This document shows, in pieces, positions 1 through 8,695 of a DNA stretch of 24,142 nt. Source of the stretch: Fragilariopsis cylindrus CCMP1102 (Eukaryota; Bacillariophyta; Bacillariophyceae; Bacillariales; Bacillariaceae); the NCBI GenBank assembly GCA_900095095.1, contig FMBT01000250.1:1-24142 (forward strand), in the 5' to 3' direction. The notes under the pieces were generated by a model that saw only the letters and a list, made by a program, of their open reading frames with translations, was not told the origin of the DNA and made no database searches. The position numbers were made by a program, and so were the translations under genes. Positions within the stretch are counted from its first letter, which is position 1, and every line of letters begins with the position of its first letter.

Positions 1-528
1 CAGCTAAATTAGTTCCTAAAATCTCGTAATTTTTGAGTCGTGGAAAGATTCAAAAAATACTGTTTGAAATTTTTGATCGCGCGCAAAGTTGGTTTTAAAC
101 AAATGAGGGGGGCTATGGTAAAAAAATTAATTAGTCGCGGAGCGAAATTAGTAATTAACAAATTAGTAAAATTACTTATTTTAGTACTAATTAGTAATGT
201 GCAAATTAGTCAAATTACTATTTTTAGAACAAATTAGTAATATTGCCTTTTGTTATAACACGAGTTTTGTTAGCATTTTTAATTAGTTAAAATACTAATT
301 ATGCTACTAATTTGTAATTCGTAAATTAGTAAAATTACTAATTATGCTACTAATTAGTAATTCGTTAATTAGTAAAATTACTAATTATGCTCCGCGATCA
401 AAGAATTAGTTTTCCACAGCCCCCCTCATTCTTTTAAAACCAACTGCCGCGTGATCAAAAATTTCAACAGTATTTTCGAATTTTTCCACGATTCAAAAAT
501 TACTATTTAGCGGGAACTAAATTAGCTG
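1..528. repeat. Foldback / MITE-like element with long terminal inverted repeats
   Basis: The first ~118 bases (starting CAGCTAAATTAG) are repeated in inverted orientation at about 411-528 (ending TTAGCTG), with a few mismatches and small gaps. Both arms contain the run GAGGGGGGCT and its complement, and GTTGGTTTTAAA. The symmetry continues inward: CGCGGAGC at 136-143 pairs with GCTCCGCG at 389-396. The centre is built from many short AATTAGTAA/TTACTAATT words, including a ~45-bp direct repeat near 315 and 361. No transposase frame is visible, so this looks like a non-autonomous element. It begins at the window edge, so its true left end and any target-site duplication cannot be judged. Confidence 0.8.
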
Positions 529-552
529 TTTTCGGACTCTCCTGGTAGTATC

Positions 553-1113
553 ATTACTATTGCAAATTTTTTTAGATTCCTGGCAACGACTTTTCGAGTG
601 GTTAGGCCAGGGCCTTCCGGCACTATTTAACAGCGTGGGGGCTGAACGAAACTAGCAATCGTGGATTTTTTTTAAAAAGCGGGTATACCCGCTTCGCTAA
701 AAAGCGGGTAGGGGTACCCGCTTTGCTTACCCGCTTCGTTAAAAAGCAGGTAGGGGTACCCGCTTTTGATACCCGCTTCCCTAAAAAGCAGGTAGGGGTA
801 CCCGCTTTTTGACTTATGCCCCACGCTGAAAAACACGCTATAAAATAATTTCCATACCCGCTTTGCTAAAAAGCGGGTAGGGGTACCCGCTTTGCTTACC
901 CGCTTCCTTAAAAAGCAGGTAGGGGTACCCGCTTTTGATACCCGCTTTTAAAAAAAGCTAACACGCTTAAAAAAACCTAATTATTTAGTTTCTAGAAAAC
1001 CCCTAAAAATTATTAGTGCCGCAAGGCCCAGACGTTGACTTCATCACCGTACTAGTAAGTACAACTATTAAAATAAGCATTCTTTTTTATGAATATTGAA
1101 TATCATTGAAATA
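553..1113 (+). repeat. Dispersed repeat U, left copy, interrupted by a hairpin array
   Basis: Segments 553-626 and 1025-1113 match, in the same order and orientation, the sequence at 3511-3890. Shared words are AATTTTTTTRGATTCCTGG, CTTTTCGAGTGG, TAGGCCAG, CAGACGTTG, ATCACCGTAC and TTAAAATAAGCATTCTTTTTT. In this copy a block of about 400 bp, including the hairpin array, is inserted at the GGCCAG word, which reappears as GGCCCAG on the far side. No coding frame is apparent. It could be a remnant of a transposable element or a duplicated intergenic segment. Confidence 0.65.
674..968. repeat. Tandem hairpin array around GGTACC
   Basis: At least five units carry the near-perfect palindrome AAGCRGGTAGGGGTACCCGCTT, alternating with short variants such as GCGGGTATACCCGC. 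Units are separated by CTAAAAA or GATACCCGCTT spacers. A block of about 85 bp starting near 695 is repeated near 864. Each unit can form a stem of roughly ten base pairs in either strand. I see no coding potential. It lies inside a copy of dispersed repeat U. Confidence 0.8.
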
Positions 1114-1572
1114 CCGTACTAGAGTACGCATTAGTAATAACTAAGCAATTATTTCAGTCCCCTCAAGTAAGTCGTGGGAAATAGAGCATTTCTAGTCACT
1201 TTTTTGAATTCATAGTATGATTAACTAATAAGTGATTAACTAATATGCAAGAAAAATAACTTGCTAAGTGTAGGAAAATTAACTTACTATTCTGGTCCAA
1301 AGAAGTAGATAACCTTACTTACCATTATTCTACTGTCATAGTAGTACAGTACAAGTCGAAACCCTTCTGATACTCCTAAATGCAGTAGTACAACTCTAGC
1401 CCACTACTATTTTAAGTACTCTGTTGGTGCGAGCCAACTTCAACTTCTGGTTCCAGTTTCTTATATTAGAGATGGCAAATACAACATTCACAGCGCTCTA
1501 GGCATCGCTCTGTAGGACCGAAAGCGAGTCCTTCTTCGGTGCGGATAGGGTGGAAATGTTCAGTTTTTATTT
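1114..1572. other. Non-coding stretch downstream of the S41 peptidase gene
   Basis: This AT-rich sequence holds no supported gene. A short direct repeat GATTAACTAAT occurs twice near 1218-1242. The stretch probably includes the 3' untranslated region of the minus-strand peptidase gene. No RNA gene was recognised. Confidence 0.5.
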
Positions 1573-3281
1573 CTAGAATACTATCATCAGCATTGAAATA
1601 GAGTAGAGTGCGAATAGCACCCCCCCACCATTAGTACTATGTGCTCCCGAGATGTCGTCGTCGCTGTGGCCTGAGGTAGGTGGCATCGTGCTGGTAGTCG
1701 TTCCATTGGTATTGAGCGTATTCATTTCTAAGACATACTCCAGCTGGGCATCGCGGCCTGCCAAAATGTCCTCCCGCGTTGTCGGAACCAGAATGTCGGG
1801 GTAAATAGCATCGAGACCCTCGTCGTTTACATCTGTAGAGTTCAGTTCACTTCTCGAAGTGGTCAAATAATAGGGAGATCCGTGTTGGGAACAGAGAATT
1901 GCAAGAGATTGCCCCAAAGCTGGGTGTGTTGCCTGTCGGTGTTCCAACAAGCGTGCCGAAATTGTTGCGTTTGATGACTGCGGCAAACAAGTGGGCGCTG
2001 CTAAACGTCACACCCGATGTCAGTACGTACAGTGTCCCGTTGAAAAGGTCCAAAGAGGAAGGAGATCCTGCTACTTGGGAAAGGAAAATTGACATAGCGG
2101 ATCCGGGAAGGTCCATGACCTCGTTGCTCATATCAATGCCGAGTGACTGCAAAAACCCACTGTCTGTGGATCGCAGAGTGTTGGAATTGGTTGCACAATT
2201 CATCTGATTGGCGCTGCTTGATATCGAACAGTGTATAAGGATCCCTGGTAATGTACTGGAGAAAGGCTGTCGCCACCGTAAAATCGCCGCCACGATTTTC
2301 ACGCAAATCGAGGACTACTGTATCAACATTCTCATTTGCATCAACGGTAGACCAGAAATCTTCCAAAACTGCCATATATTCCGCATTGAAAATACAAGCG
2401 TCTAGCTTGAATACTGCGGTGGAAGTTTCATTTTGGACTTCGAACGAAACGAACGAAGGTATAGGTTTAATACCGTCCGTGGGTGTCAGGGCAAGTGGAA
2501 TAGAAACAGATACATCCTTAAGACCTTGTTCCCCATCCCGTGCCAAAATAAGATCGACTGAAGCGCTATCGTCGTTGAGTAATCCAAAGTAGGACAAAAA
2601 GTCTTCACGAACTAACCAAGGTTGGGGAAGAGCTAGGAGAAAGAAGTCTTGTTCGTGTGGAATGGTCTCTTGTAACATAGCAAATATGTCAGCGGGGGTG
2701 CGTCCTCCCATGCTTGTCACCAAGTCGCCTGTACAAAAGAAAAATGAAAGTTCACTATATTAGAGAATGGCTTACTCGACGACACCTTGACTGCTTGATT
2801 TGAGGCGATTGATTTGTTTTTCTTACGTACCAACTTGTGCAGAGTCCGTTTCGCAGGAATTAATTATGCGTGGCTCTTCACCATGAAGCCACGAAAGGCA
2901 AAGGTTAAGACTAGCGTATGTTGCTTCAGCTAAAATTGCATCCACTTCAACACGACTGTGGGCATCAGCAAAAAGATCTTGCAGCATGCGATTGAGTCCA
3001 AAGGAGAAAGCAAAACGACTTGTCGGCACAGAAGTGCTGTCGCGCATCAATATAACGGCCGGCTCTGTCTCGAGATCGAGACCGATTGCAGAGTAGCCAC
3101 TTTCCTGTGTTTTATTAAGAATAAAGTCCAATGCTTCCTGCTGTTCGTCAACTGTCAAAACACGGACACTCGCAAGAAGGCCATCTTCTTGTTCTTGGGC
3201 AAAAGCAGAAGTCGTGGTGAAGGGCGAGCCAAAAAGAAGGCTACCGATGATGAGGATGAATGTACTGAAATGAGTCAACAT
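1573..3281 (-). CDS. S41-family serine peptidase-like secreted protein, one intron, frame broken twice
   Basis: Exon 1 runs 3281-2831 and exon 2 runs 2728-1573. The 102-bp intron has donor GTACGT and acceptor TGTACAG, and its removal gives the in-frame junction QVGDLVTSMGG. Residues 1-28 form a signal peptide ending TSAFA. The motif DAHSRV (His about 108) resembles the N-terminal histidine region of tricorn-like S41 enzymes. The later segments TSGVTFSSAHLFAAV and LVGTPTG match the S41 nucleophile region, and DILVPTTREDILAG matches the family C-terminus. The last ~18 residues are hydrophobic, as in a GPI-anchor signal or membrane tail. Two frame changes are needed: one in about 2133-2302 and one in about 1847-1986 (before SPYYLTTSR). 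Each is equivalent to skipping one base. It is either a decaying gene or carries sequence errors. The family call is good; the substrate is unknown. Confidence 0.7.
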
Positions 3282-3310
3282 GATTACTGTATCGATGAGG
3301 ATTTTTTGTG

Positions 3311-3368
3311 AGCCTTACTTTGGGCTCGCCCTTCACCACGACTTGTATTCTTGCCAATGAACAAGAAG
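3311..3368 (+). pseudogene. Inverted partial copy of the S41 peptidase signal-peptide exon
   Basis: Positions 3311-3368 on the plus strand align without gaps to the minus-strand sequence 3242-3185 of the peptidase gene, with about 9 mismatches in 58 columns. The core CTCGCCCTTCACCACGACTT is identical. The plus-strand frame would read SLTLGSPFTTTCILANEQEG, against SLLFGSPFTTTSAFAQEQED in the real exon. No in-frame ATG precedes it and the frame stops at about 3402, so it is a non-functional fragment. The two arms are 68 bp apart and could form a hairpin. Confidence 0.75.
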
Positions 3369-3507
3369 GACATAAATGTGGATTAAATCGTGGATAAAGT
3401 GAGCTGAAAGAGAATTCCAAAGAACAAGATCTTGTGAAGTTGCTAGCGACGTCAGAATCTCTCATCTAGCGAGGACATAAATGTGGATTAAATCGTGGAA
3501 AAAGTGA
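3368..3507 (+). repeat. 35-bp direct repeat, two copies
   Basis: GGACATAAATGTGGATTAAA begins a 35-bp unit at 3368-3402 that recurs at 3473-3507 with one mismatch. The first copy directly follows the inverted exon fragment, and the second directly precedes the right copy of dispersed repeat U. Confidence 0.8.
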
Positions 3508-3510
3508 AGT

Positions 3511-3890
3511 ATTATTGCTAATTTTTTTGGATTCCTGGAAGGAAACGTATCAAGACTTAATCACGGACAAGAAGCTATATTCCGGACTTAACTGCTTTTA
3601 AATATAACGGTCGTAACTTAATCACGATTAAGTAGCTGTTAGTAAAACCCTAGTTAATCATAACTTAATCATTACTATATCATTACTTATTCGATTAAGT
3701 TGTGATTAAGATACGACCGTTATATTTAAAACAGTTAAGTCACCGAAATAATATTGTCCTTGCGTGATGAAGTTCCTTGGCACACTTTTCGAGTGGGTAG
3801 GCCAGACGTTGTCTTTATCACCGTACAACTACAATTAAAATAAGCATTCTTTTTTTAATGAACACATCATGATATTTCAATACGCACGCA
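3511..3890 (+). repeat. Dispersed repeat U, right copy, interrupted by a foldback element
   Basis: This copy shares its start (AATTTTTTTGGATTCCTGG, near 3520) and its later part (CTTTTCGAGTGGGTAGGCCAG, CAGACGTTG, ATCACCGTAC, AATAAGCATTC) with 553-1113. It is interrupted after ATTCCTGG by about 220 bp that contain the 3586-3740 inverted repeat. The word TTCCTTGG reappears at the far end, which resembles a short duplication at the insertion point. Confidence 0.65.
3586..3740. repeat. Small foldback element inside repeat U
   Basis: The left arm begins ACTTAACTGCTTTTAAATAT and continues ACGGTCGTAACTTAATCAC. The right arm, ending CAGTTAAGT at 3740, is its inverted complement over about 40 bp with one single-base gap and few mismatches. 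The centre is about 70 bp of AT-rich sequence. It has MITE-like architecture and no coding capacity. Confidence 0.75.
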
Positions 3891-4071
3891 TGCGCCTAAT
3901 TTGAACGAATGCGATCAATTTACTGTATCTCTAAAAATCTTCGATGGACTTCTCATCCACTTCTCATGCTGTATCGTAACTTGTGATGTTATTGTTGTGA
4001 ATTCACCCATGAACAAGAGCTACTATAACATTGAACCAACTTAATTAATCCCACCGTAAAATAATAATAAA
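3891..4071 (+). promoter_or_regulatory. Upstream region of the EPSP synthase gene
   Basis: This is the short AT-rich interval before the EPSP synthase start. The start codon follows AAAATAATAATAAA. No specific promoter element can be assigned with confidence. Confidence 0.3.
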
Positions 4072-5756
4072 ATGTTCCTTTTTCCCGATCTACTGATACT
4101 CACATTGTTGAGCACGACTTTCCATTTCAAAGAGGTCGCTGCATTTACTACCCATCCGTCCAAAAATCAGCATCAGCATCAACGACAATCGAATAATATG
4201 TTTTGCCGTGGCGAAAACGTATTAAGCATGGCTTCAGCTGATGCTGCTGCCACAGTTGAAACTCTAACCGTAACTCCAATAAAGAGTTTGGATGGAACAG
4301 TGACATTACCCGGGTCTAAATCTTTGAGTAATCGGTGTCTTCTTTTGGCAGCACTATCGGATGGTGATACTCGCGTTGACAATTTGCTAGAGAGTGACGA
4401 TATTAGGTATATGTTGGATGCGTTGGACACATTGAAAGTACCCGTAGAGAGACATTCTGGTGAATCTGTGACTGTCACCGGTCAGAGTGGACCAATCAAC
4501 TCTCCCAATAAAAACGAAATTATTGATCTGTTCCTTGGAAATGCAGGAACTGCTATGAGACCGTTGGCTGCTGCGTTGTGTATGGGACAAGGAAAATTTG
4601 TATTGGACGGTGTGCCTAGAATGAGGGAACGACCCATTGCTGATTTGATTGATGGGCTACAACAACTTGGAGCGGATGTTACATGTGTGGAAGAGACAGG
4701 ATGCCCGCCAGTCACTATCAACGCTGAAGGTCTAAAAGGTGGCGAGGTACGTACGTATGTGTGTGTGTGTGTGTGTGTGTTTTCTTCTTCTTTTCCATAG
4801 AAGAAATGATTTATTGATATGTTAAGAAGGTAGTAAAAGCTTTACCGAAAAAAATATGGATATTCAAACTCATGGAAGAACATTTTTGTTGCACACTCTT
4901 GGTTGGGAATGTATCCTGTTAGGCTTCAATTAGTGGAAAGATGTCGTCACAGTTTCTGTCGTCCTTGTTGATGGCATCGCCTGTTGTAGATGGAGATGTG
5001 GTCATAAAGATCAAGGATGAATTAATCTCGGCCCCGTATGTAGCCTTAACCATTGGCTTGATGAAGAAATTCGGTGTCAATGTCAGAATTGAAGGAAGTA
5101 TGGACGAACAACCATCCTTTCACATAGCAAAATCTGAGCAGTACAAAAGTCCTGATTCCATTTTGGTTGAAGGAGATGCTAGCTCAGCAAGTTATTTCAT
5201 TGCCGGTGCGGCTATCACGGGAGGTACAGTCACTGTTCGAGGATGCGGATCTGAGAGTGTTCAGGGTGATGTCGCCTTTGCTGACGTGATGGAAAAAATG
5301 GGAGCCACAGTTACCTGGGGCCCCGAAAGTATTACTGTCACTCGTGATCCTTCTGTCCAGCTTAAGGGTGTCGATGTTGACTGTGGGAAGATCCCGGATG
5401 CTGCTATGACTCTAGCCGTCGCTGCATTGTTTGCCGAAGGTCCGACGACCATTCGAAATGTGTACTCGTGGCGGCTCAAGGAGACTGAGCGAATGAAAGC
5501 GATTGTTGCGGAATGTACTAAGCTTGGTGCAACGGTAGAAGAATTTGAAGATTACTGTATCATCCATCCTCCGAAAGACAACAAGATAAATAACAATGTA
5601 TTGATTGAAACTTACGACGATCACCGAATGGCTATGACTTTCAGTCTTGCAGCGTGTGGAGGAGTCAACGTAATAATCAATGACCCTGGGTGCACTGCGA
5701 AGACTTTCCCTACTTATTTTGAAATGCTTGAAAGCATCGCGACACATGAGGATTAA
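4072..5756 (+). CDS. 5-enolpyruvylshikimate-3-phosphate synthase, plastid-targeted form
   Basis: This enzyme joins shikimate 3-phosphate and phosphoenolpyruvate in the sixth step of the shikimate pathway, leading to chorismate. Exons are 4072-4746 and 4923-5756. The 176-bp intron (donor GTACGT, acceptor GTTAG) gives the phase-0 junction [12 protein letters not shown] and a 502-residue protein. Visible motifs are [10 protein letters not shown] (Lys about 83), [13 protein letters not shown] (about 153-165), [27 protein letters not shown] and YDDHRMAM. These are the expected substrate-binding and signature regions, with no key residue missing. Residues 1-25 form a hydrophobic signal ending VAAF, followed by a basic, Gln/His/Ser/Asn-rich stretch. 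That fits the ASAF-type bipartite presequence of diatom plastid proteins, so plastid location is inferred. It is a stand-alone enzyme, not part of a pentafunctional AROM protein. The RPL motif resembles glyphosate-sensitive class I enzymes. Confidence 0.96.
4759..4780. repeat. (GT)n microsatellite just inside the EPSPS intron
   Basis: Eleven GT units begin twelve bases after the donor GTACGTACGT. The tract adds many extra GT dinucleotides near the splice site. Confidence 0.95.
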
Positions 5757-5911
5757 TCGTTGAAACATGCTCTAAATTACAAAATTACAGGCGATTTTTC
5801 GATTCTTTTGCTTATTAAATTAATAGTATACTAGTAGATGTAGACTCTTTTGCTATTTAAAGAATGATTGATTTTGTTGTGCATATTTGAGTGTGTTTCA
5901 GTTTCAAGCAT

Positions 5912-8090
5912 CTATCTATCTGCTGGAGGAACGCCTTCTACATGAGCCCAAGGCAGAGCACTTCTCCAGAACAATTCAGCGAGTGGAAGATCTGGATCAA
6001 TTTCTTCTGTCGGTGGACCCCCGAAGTATTGATCTCTGGCGGCAAAAGGAACTCCAGCATCATTCAAAAATTCATTGTTTGCATCAGCAGGGCGTGCATT
6101 TCTTTGTATCAACCGACGACGATTTGTATCAATGTTAAGAGCAAGAGCAACGATATTTGGGTCCAATGGATTTGCATCTGCGGGCATAGTTTGAAACTTG
6201 TTTTCGTAGTCAACAGGATCTGACTTGACGAATCGCATCATCGCAGGTGATAACGAGGATGCCTTCAATCTATCATCATTTTTATCTCCCTTGAGGACAA
6301 CAATTTGGCTGTACATCCATTTCATCACAGAAAAAGACGACCACAACTTGAAGTTTTGTTGCACAAATATTTTAACTACAGTATTATAAGCCTGAAAAGT
6401 ACAAGCTCTCATCACAGGGTCCTTTATGACCTCCGACAGTCTGATTTGGAACTGACAGCTGAGATTTTCGATAAAACCAAGAACTGTTGGCCAGTCCGTT
6501 TGCATTGAACGGCTTGTCAAGTCCACCTCGTTCTGCGCCAACAATTGACTAATTACGGATGGGAATCGACAAATTGCGCTTCTAATTGCGATGTCGGCCT
6601 TTCCTTTCGTATCATTATCTGATGGAGTTGTTTCGTGGAGACGGAAGAGCGCTAATGCATACGAAAAGGCAAAATTCGGTATATCGAGGAGTTGACATTC
6701 GAAACCTTCTCGATTGTCCTGGTCTCTGTAAGTAACGTATACCTTTCATGAGAAGATCGAATAAAACATGAAGAATTAAACAGCAGATTGATTGATTCCA
6801 AATATCAAATAAATAGTTAGTGAAAATTAACCAAAAGCAACAACAACGACAGAAGTTATTTGAAAAGAACCTTAATAAATGATTGGTTCAAACTCACTCT
6901 TTTGCTTTCTACAAAATCAACTAGCCAAGTATTACACAAGTCCGTGTTACACATTAGTGCAAAGTGATCTATGCTTAGCAAAACATTCATAGGATCTCGT
7001 AATGGATCAAGAGAAAGTACGAGCTGTGCTGCTGCTAGCGAAGTTCTTGTTAAGCCTGCAACATAACTAACTCTAATCAACCGAAATATTGTCGCGAAGA
7101 ATTGTTTGTTTCCATGTTTTTGATAGTCCATAAACGCACTTCTATTCTTCACATCCATAAAACTTTTCGGTACAATATTATCAAAAACCCATAAACATCT
7201 TTTCAATAAAGAGAGTCCTTCTTGACTTTGATTCATCTGATACATCACAGTAGAAAGTTGCAATAGTGCTTCTACCACAAATGGATGATGTGCAACAAAT
7301 AGAGCTAAGTTGTTTGCATCTCCAGAAGCTATGATAGTCTCCAAGTCTCGATAATCTCGTTGGTAGCTATCTGAATATATAAACTCAAACCAATTTTTGG
7401 GAGAAGGACAGCGCATATTTTTTTCTTTCATATCACAATACGGCCAGGGAAGAACGTGTCCGGATGATGATGAGGAGACTTCCTCGCATGATCTCATTCC
7501 TATTCCACCCCCAACGTAATGCGGAGGACGAGGCCAGTTGGTTCTAGGTCCAAAAAGGGTATTTTGTCGTCGCCTACTAGACGAGCCAGAGCCACTGCTT
7601 TCTGTGCTTTCACCGAGTAAGGAAGTTCGCATCACGAAGTCTATGTCTAGATCCCGAACTTCAATTCCTGACATGATTACACCATAATAAAAAGAAGATT
7701 GTTCATCATCGATCGTTGCAATGTTTTCTTCTTGTGTTTCGTCTTGAACTTTGTACTCTTTTATAAGTTCGTCCAAGTTCTCGACATCACGTCGGCATCG
7801 GCATTGGCTTGGGCATCGGCATTGAAAGGTTTATGATCCTCATTGACAGAGCATTTTAAGTCTGCATCATTCTTCGGGTCGTCAACAGAATCTTCTACAG
7901 AATCATCATCAGAAGAAGAGTCAGAAGAGTCATCATTGAACATAGCTGCACCAAAAACATTGGTTTTCTTTGGTTCATGTTGGTCTTCCTCATCATCGTC
8001 ATCATAATCACTGTCATCGTCATCTCCAAGAGACGTTAAAATTTCTGGTTGACGCTCCTGTCGCAATCGTTGCAGTGCTCGATGGCTCAT
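5912..8090 (-). CDS. TCF25: TCF25 (NULP1)/Rqc1-like protein, three segments, one unresolved frame change
   Basis: TCF25/Rqc1 proteins act in the ribosome-associated quality control complex that handles stalled nascent chains; the animal protein was first described as a transcription factor. The N-terminus MSHRALQRLRQ is typical and is followed by a long Asp/Ser-rich acidic stretch. The Tcf25 domain contains HHPFVVEALLQLSTVMYQM, LVLSLDPLRDPMNVLLSIDH and, after the intron, DIPNFAFSYALALF. The intron at 6719-6897 (179 bp) has donor GTGAGT and acceptor GACCAG and is phase 0 (SKR/DNREGF). The N-terminal ~100 codons lie in a different frame from the rest. The change falls between about 7761 and 7832, inside hexamer repeats (GCCAAT/GCCGAT) encoding NADAQANADAD. 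Joining there gives DVENLDELIKEY, which resembles the equivalent helix in animal TCF25. The total is about 670 residues, close to the animal length. It converges on EPSPS, with 155 bp between stops. Confidence 0.88.
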
Positions 8091-8330
8091 CCTGTCGATA
8101 TTTAATTATTTACTTCTCGCTACCGGTATTATCGCTAACTTATTATTTGTGATAGGTGCTTTTATGATGCACAGTAACGTTATATGAAGTATGAATACTG
8201 TAGAGTTTCTATCGTCACGTTGATGAAACTATTACAGTAGGACCTAGGAGTAACATACTGTACTACTGTAGTGCGAAAATCTGTGACTCAGTGATTGACC
8301 AGATCCCGCATTATCAACTCATACAAAGTC

Positions 8331-8342
8331 GCGCGCCAAAAA
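8331..8342 (-). promoter_or_regulatory. E2F-like site
   Basis: On the minus strand the sequence reads TTTTTGGCGCGC, which contains the E2F/DP consensus TTTSSCGC. It lies about 355 bp upstream of the ATG of RFC3, a replication gene of the type commonly controlled by E2F. The match is direct; binding and function are inferred. Confidence 0.45.
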
Positions 8343-8477
8343 TTAAAAATATATGTTGCGCGCCGCGAATTGACAATGCACATATTCCATCATCTTATTA
8401 ATTATTACCTCGTAGCATTGGTTTCTGAACAAGGTAACGTCAATGGGTTTCATACAACAAAGAGTAATTTAGATTGT

Positions 8478-8488
8478 CATCATCATCA

Positions 8489-8522
<34 letters not shown>

Positions 8523-8535
8523 GTCGTCGTCGTCA
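8478..8535. repeat. (CAT)n/(CGT)n microsatellite
   Basis: Trinucleotide repeats of CAT, interrupted once by ACAT, run into CGT units. They lie between the TCF25-like and RFC3 genes. Confidence 0.95.
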
Positions 8536-8656
8536 ACACTACTTACATTGTACGTAACGTAATTACCGGGAAATCTAAAGTCTAGACAAACTGGTTCCAA
8601 TCATTTCATCGACAAGCTAAGCAGGTCATAAAAGAAATAACGAGAATAACCGATCC

Positions 8657-8690
<34 letters not shown>
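8657..8690. repeat. (AAT)n microsatellite in the RFC3 leader
   Basis: About eleven AAT units end immediately upstream of the RFC3 start codon, so the tract is probably part of the 5' untranslated region. Confidence 0.95.
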
Positions 8691-8695
8691 GTAAT

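Larger units (their letters stand above)
8091..8695. promoter_or_regulatory. Divergent promoter region between TCF25-like and RFC3 genes
   Basis: This interval separates two divergent start codons. It holds an E2F-like site near 8331, a GCGCGCCGCG block near 8357, a (CAT)n tract at 8478-8520 followed by (CGT)n to 8535, and an (AAT)n tract at 8657-8690 ending five bases before the RFC3 ATG. No transcribed gene is evident inside it. Confidence 0.5.

Noticed and set aside
40-237. 65-codon plus-strand frame
   Set aside because: It lies in the foldback element, is low complexity (AAATTAGT repeats) and has no recognisable domain.
674-968. Possible CRISPR-like array
   Set aside because: The units are overlapping palindromes with no unique spacers of constant length, and the window is eukaryotic.
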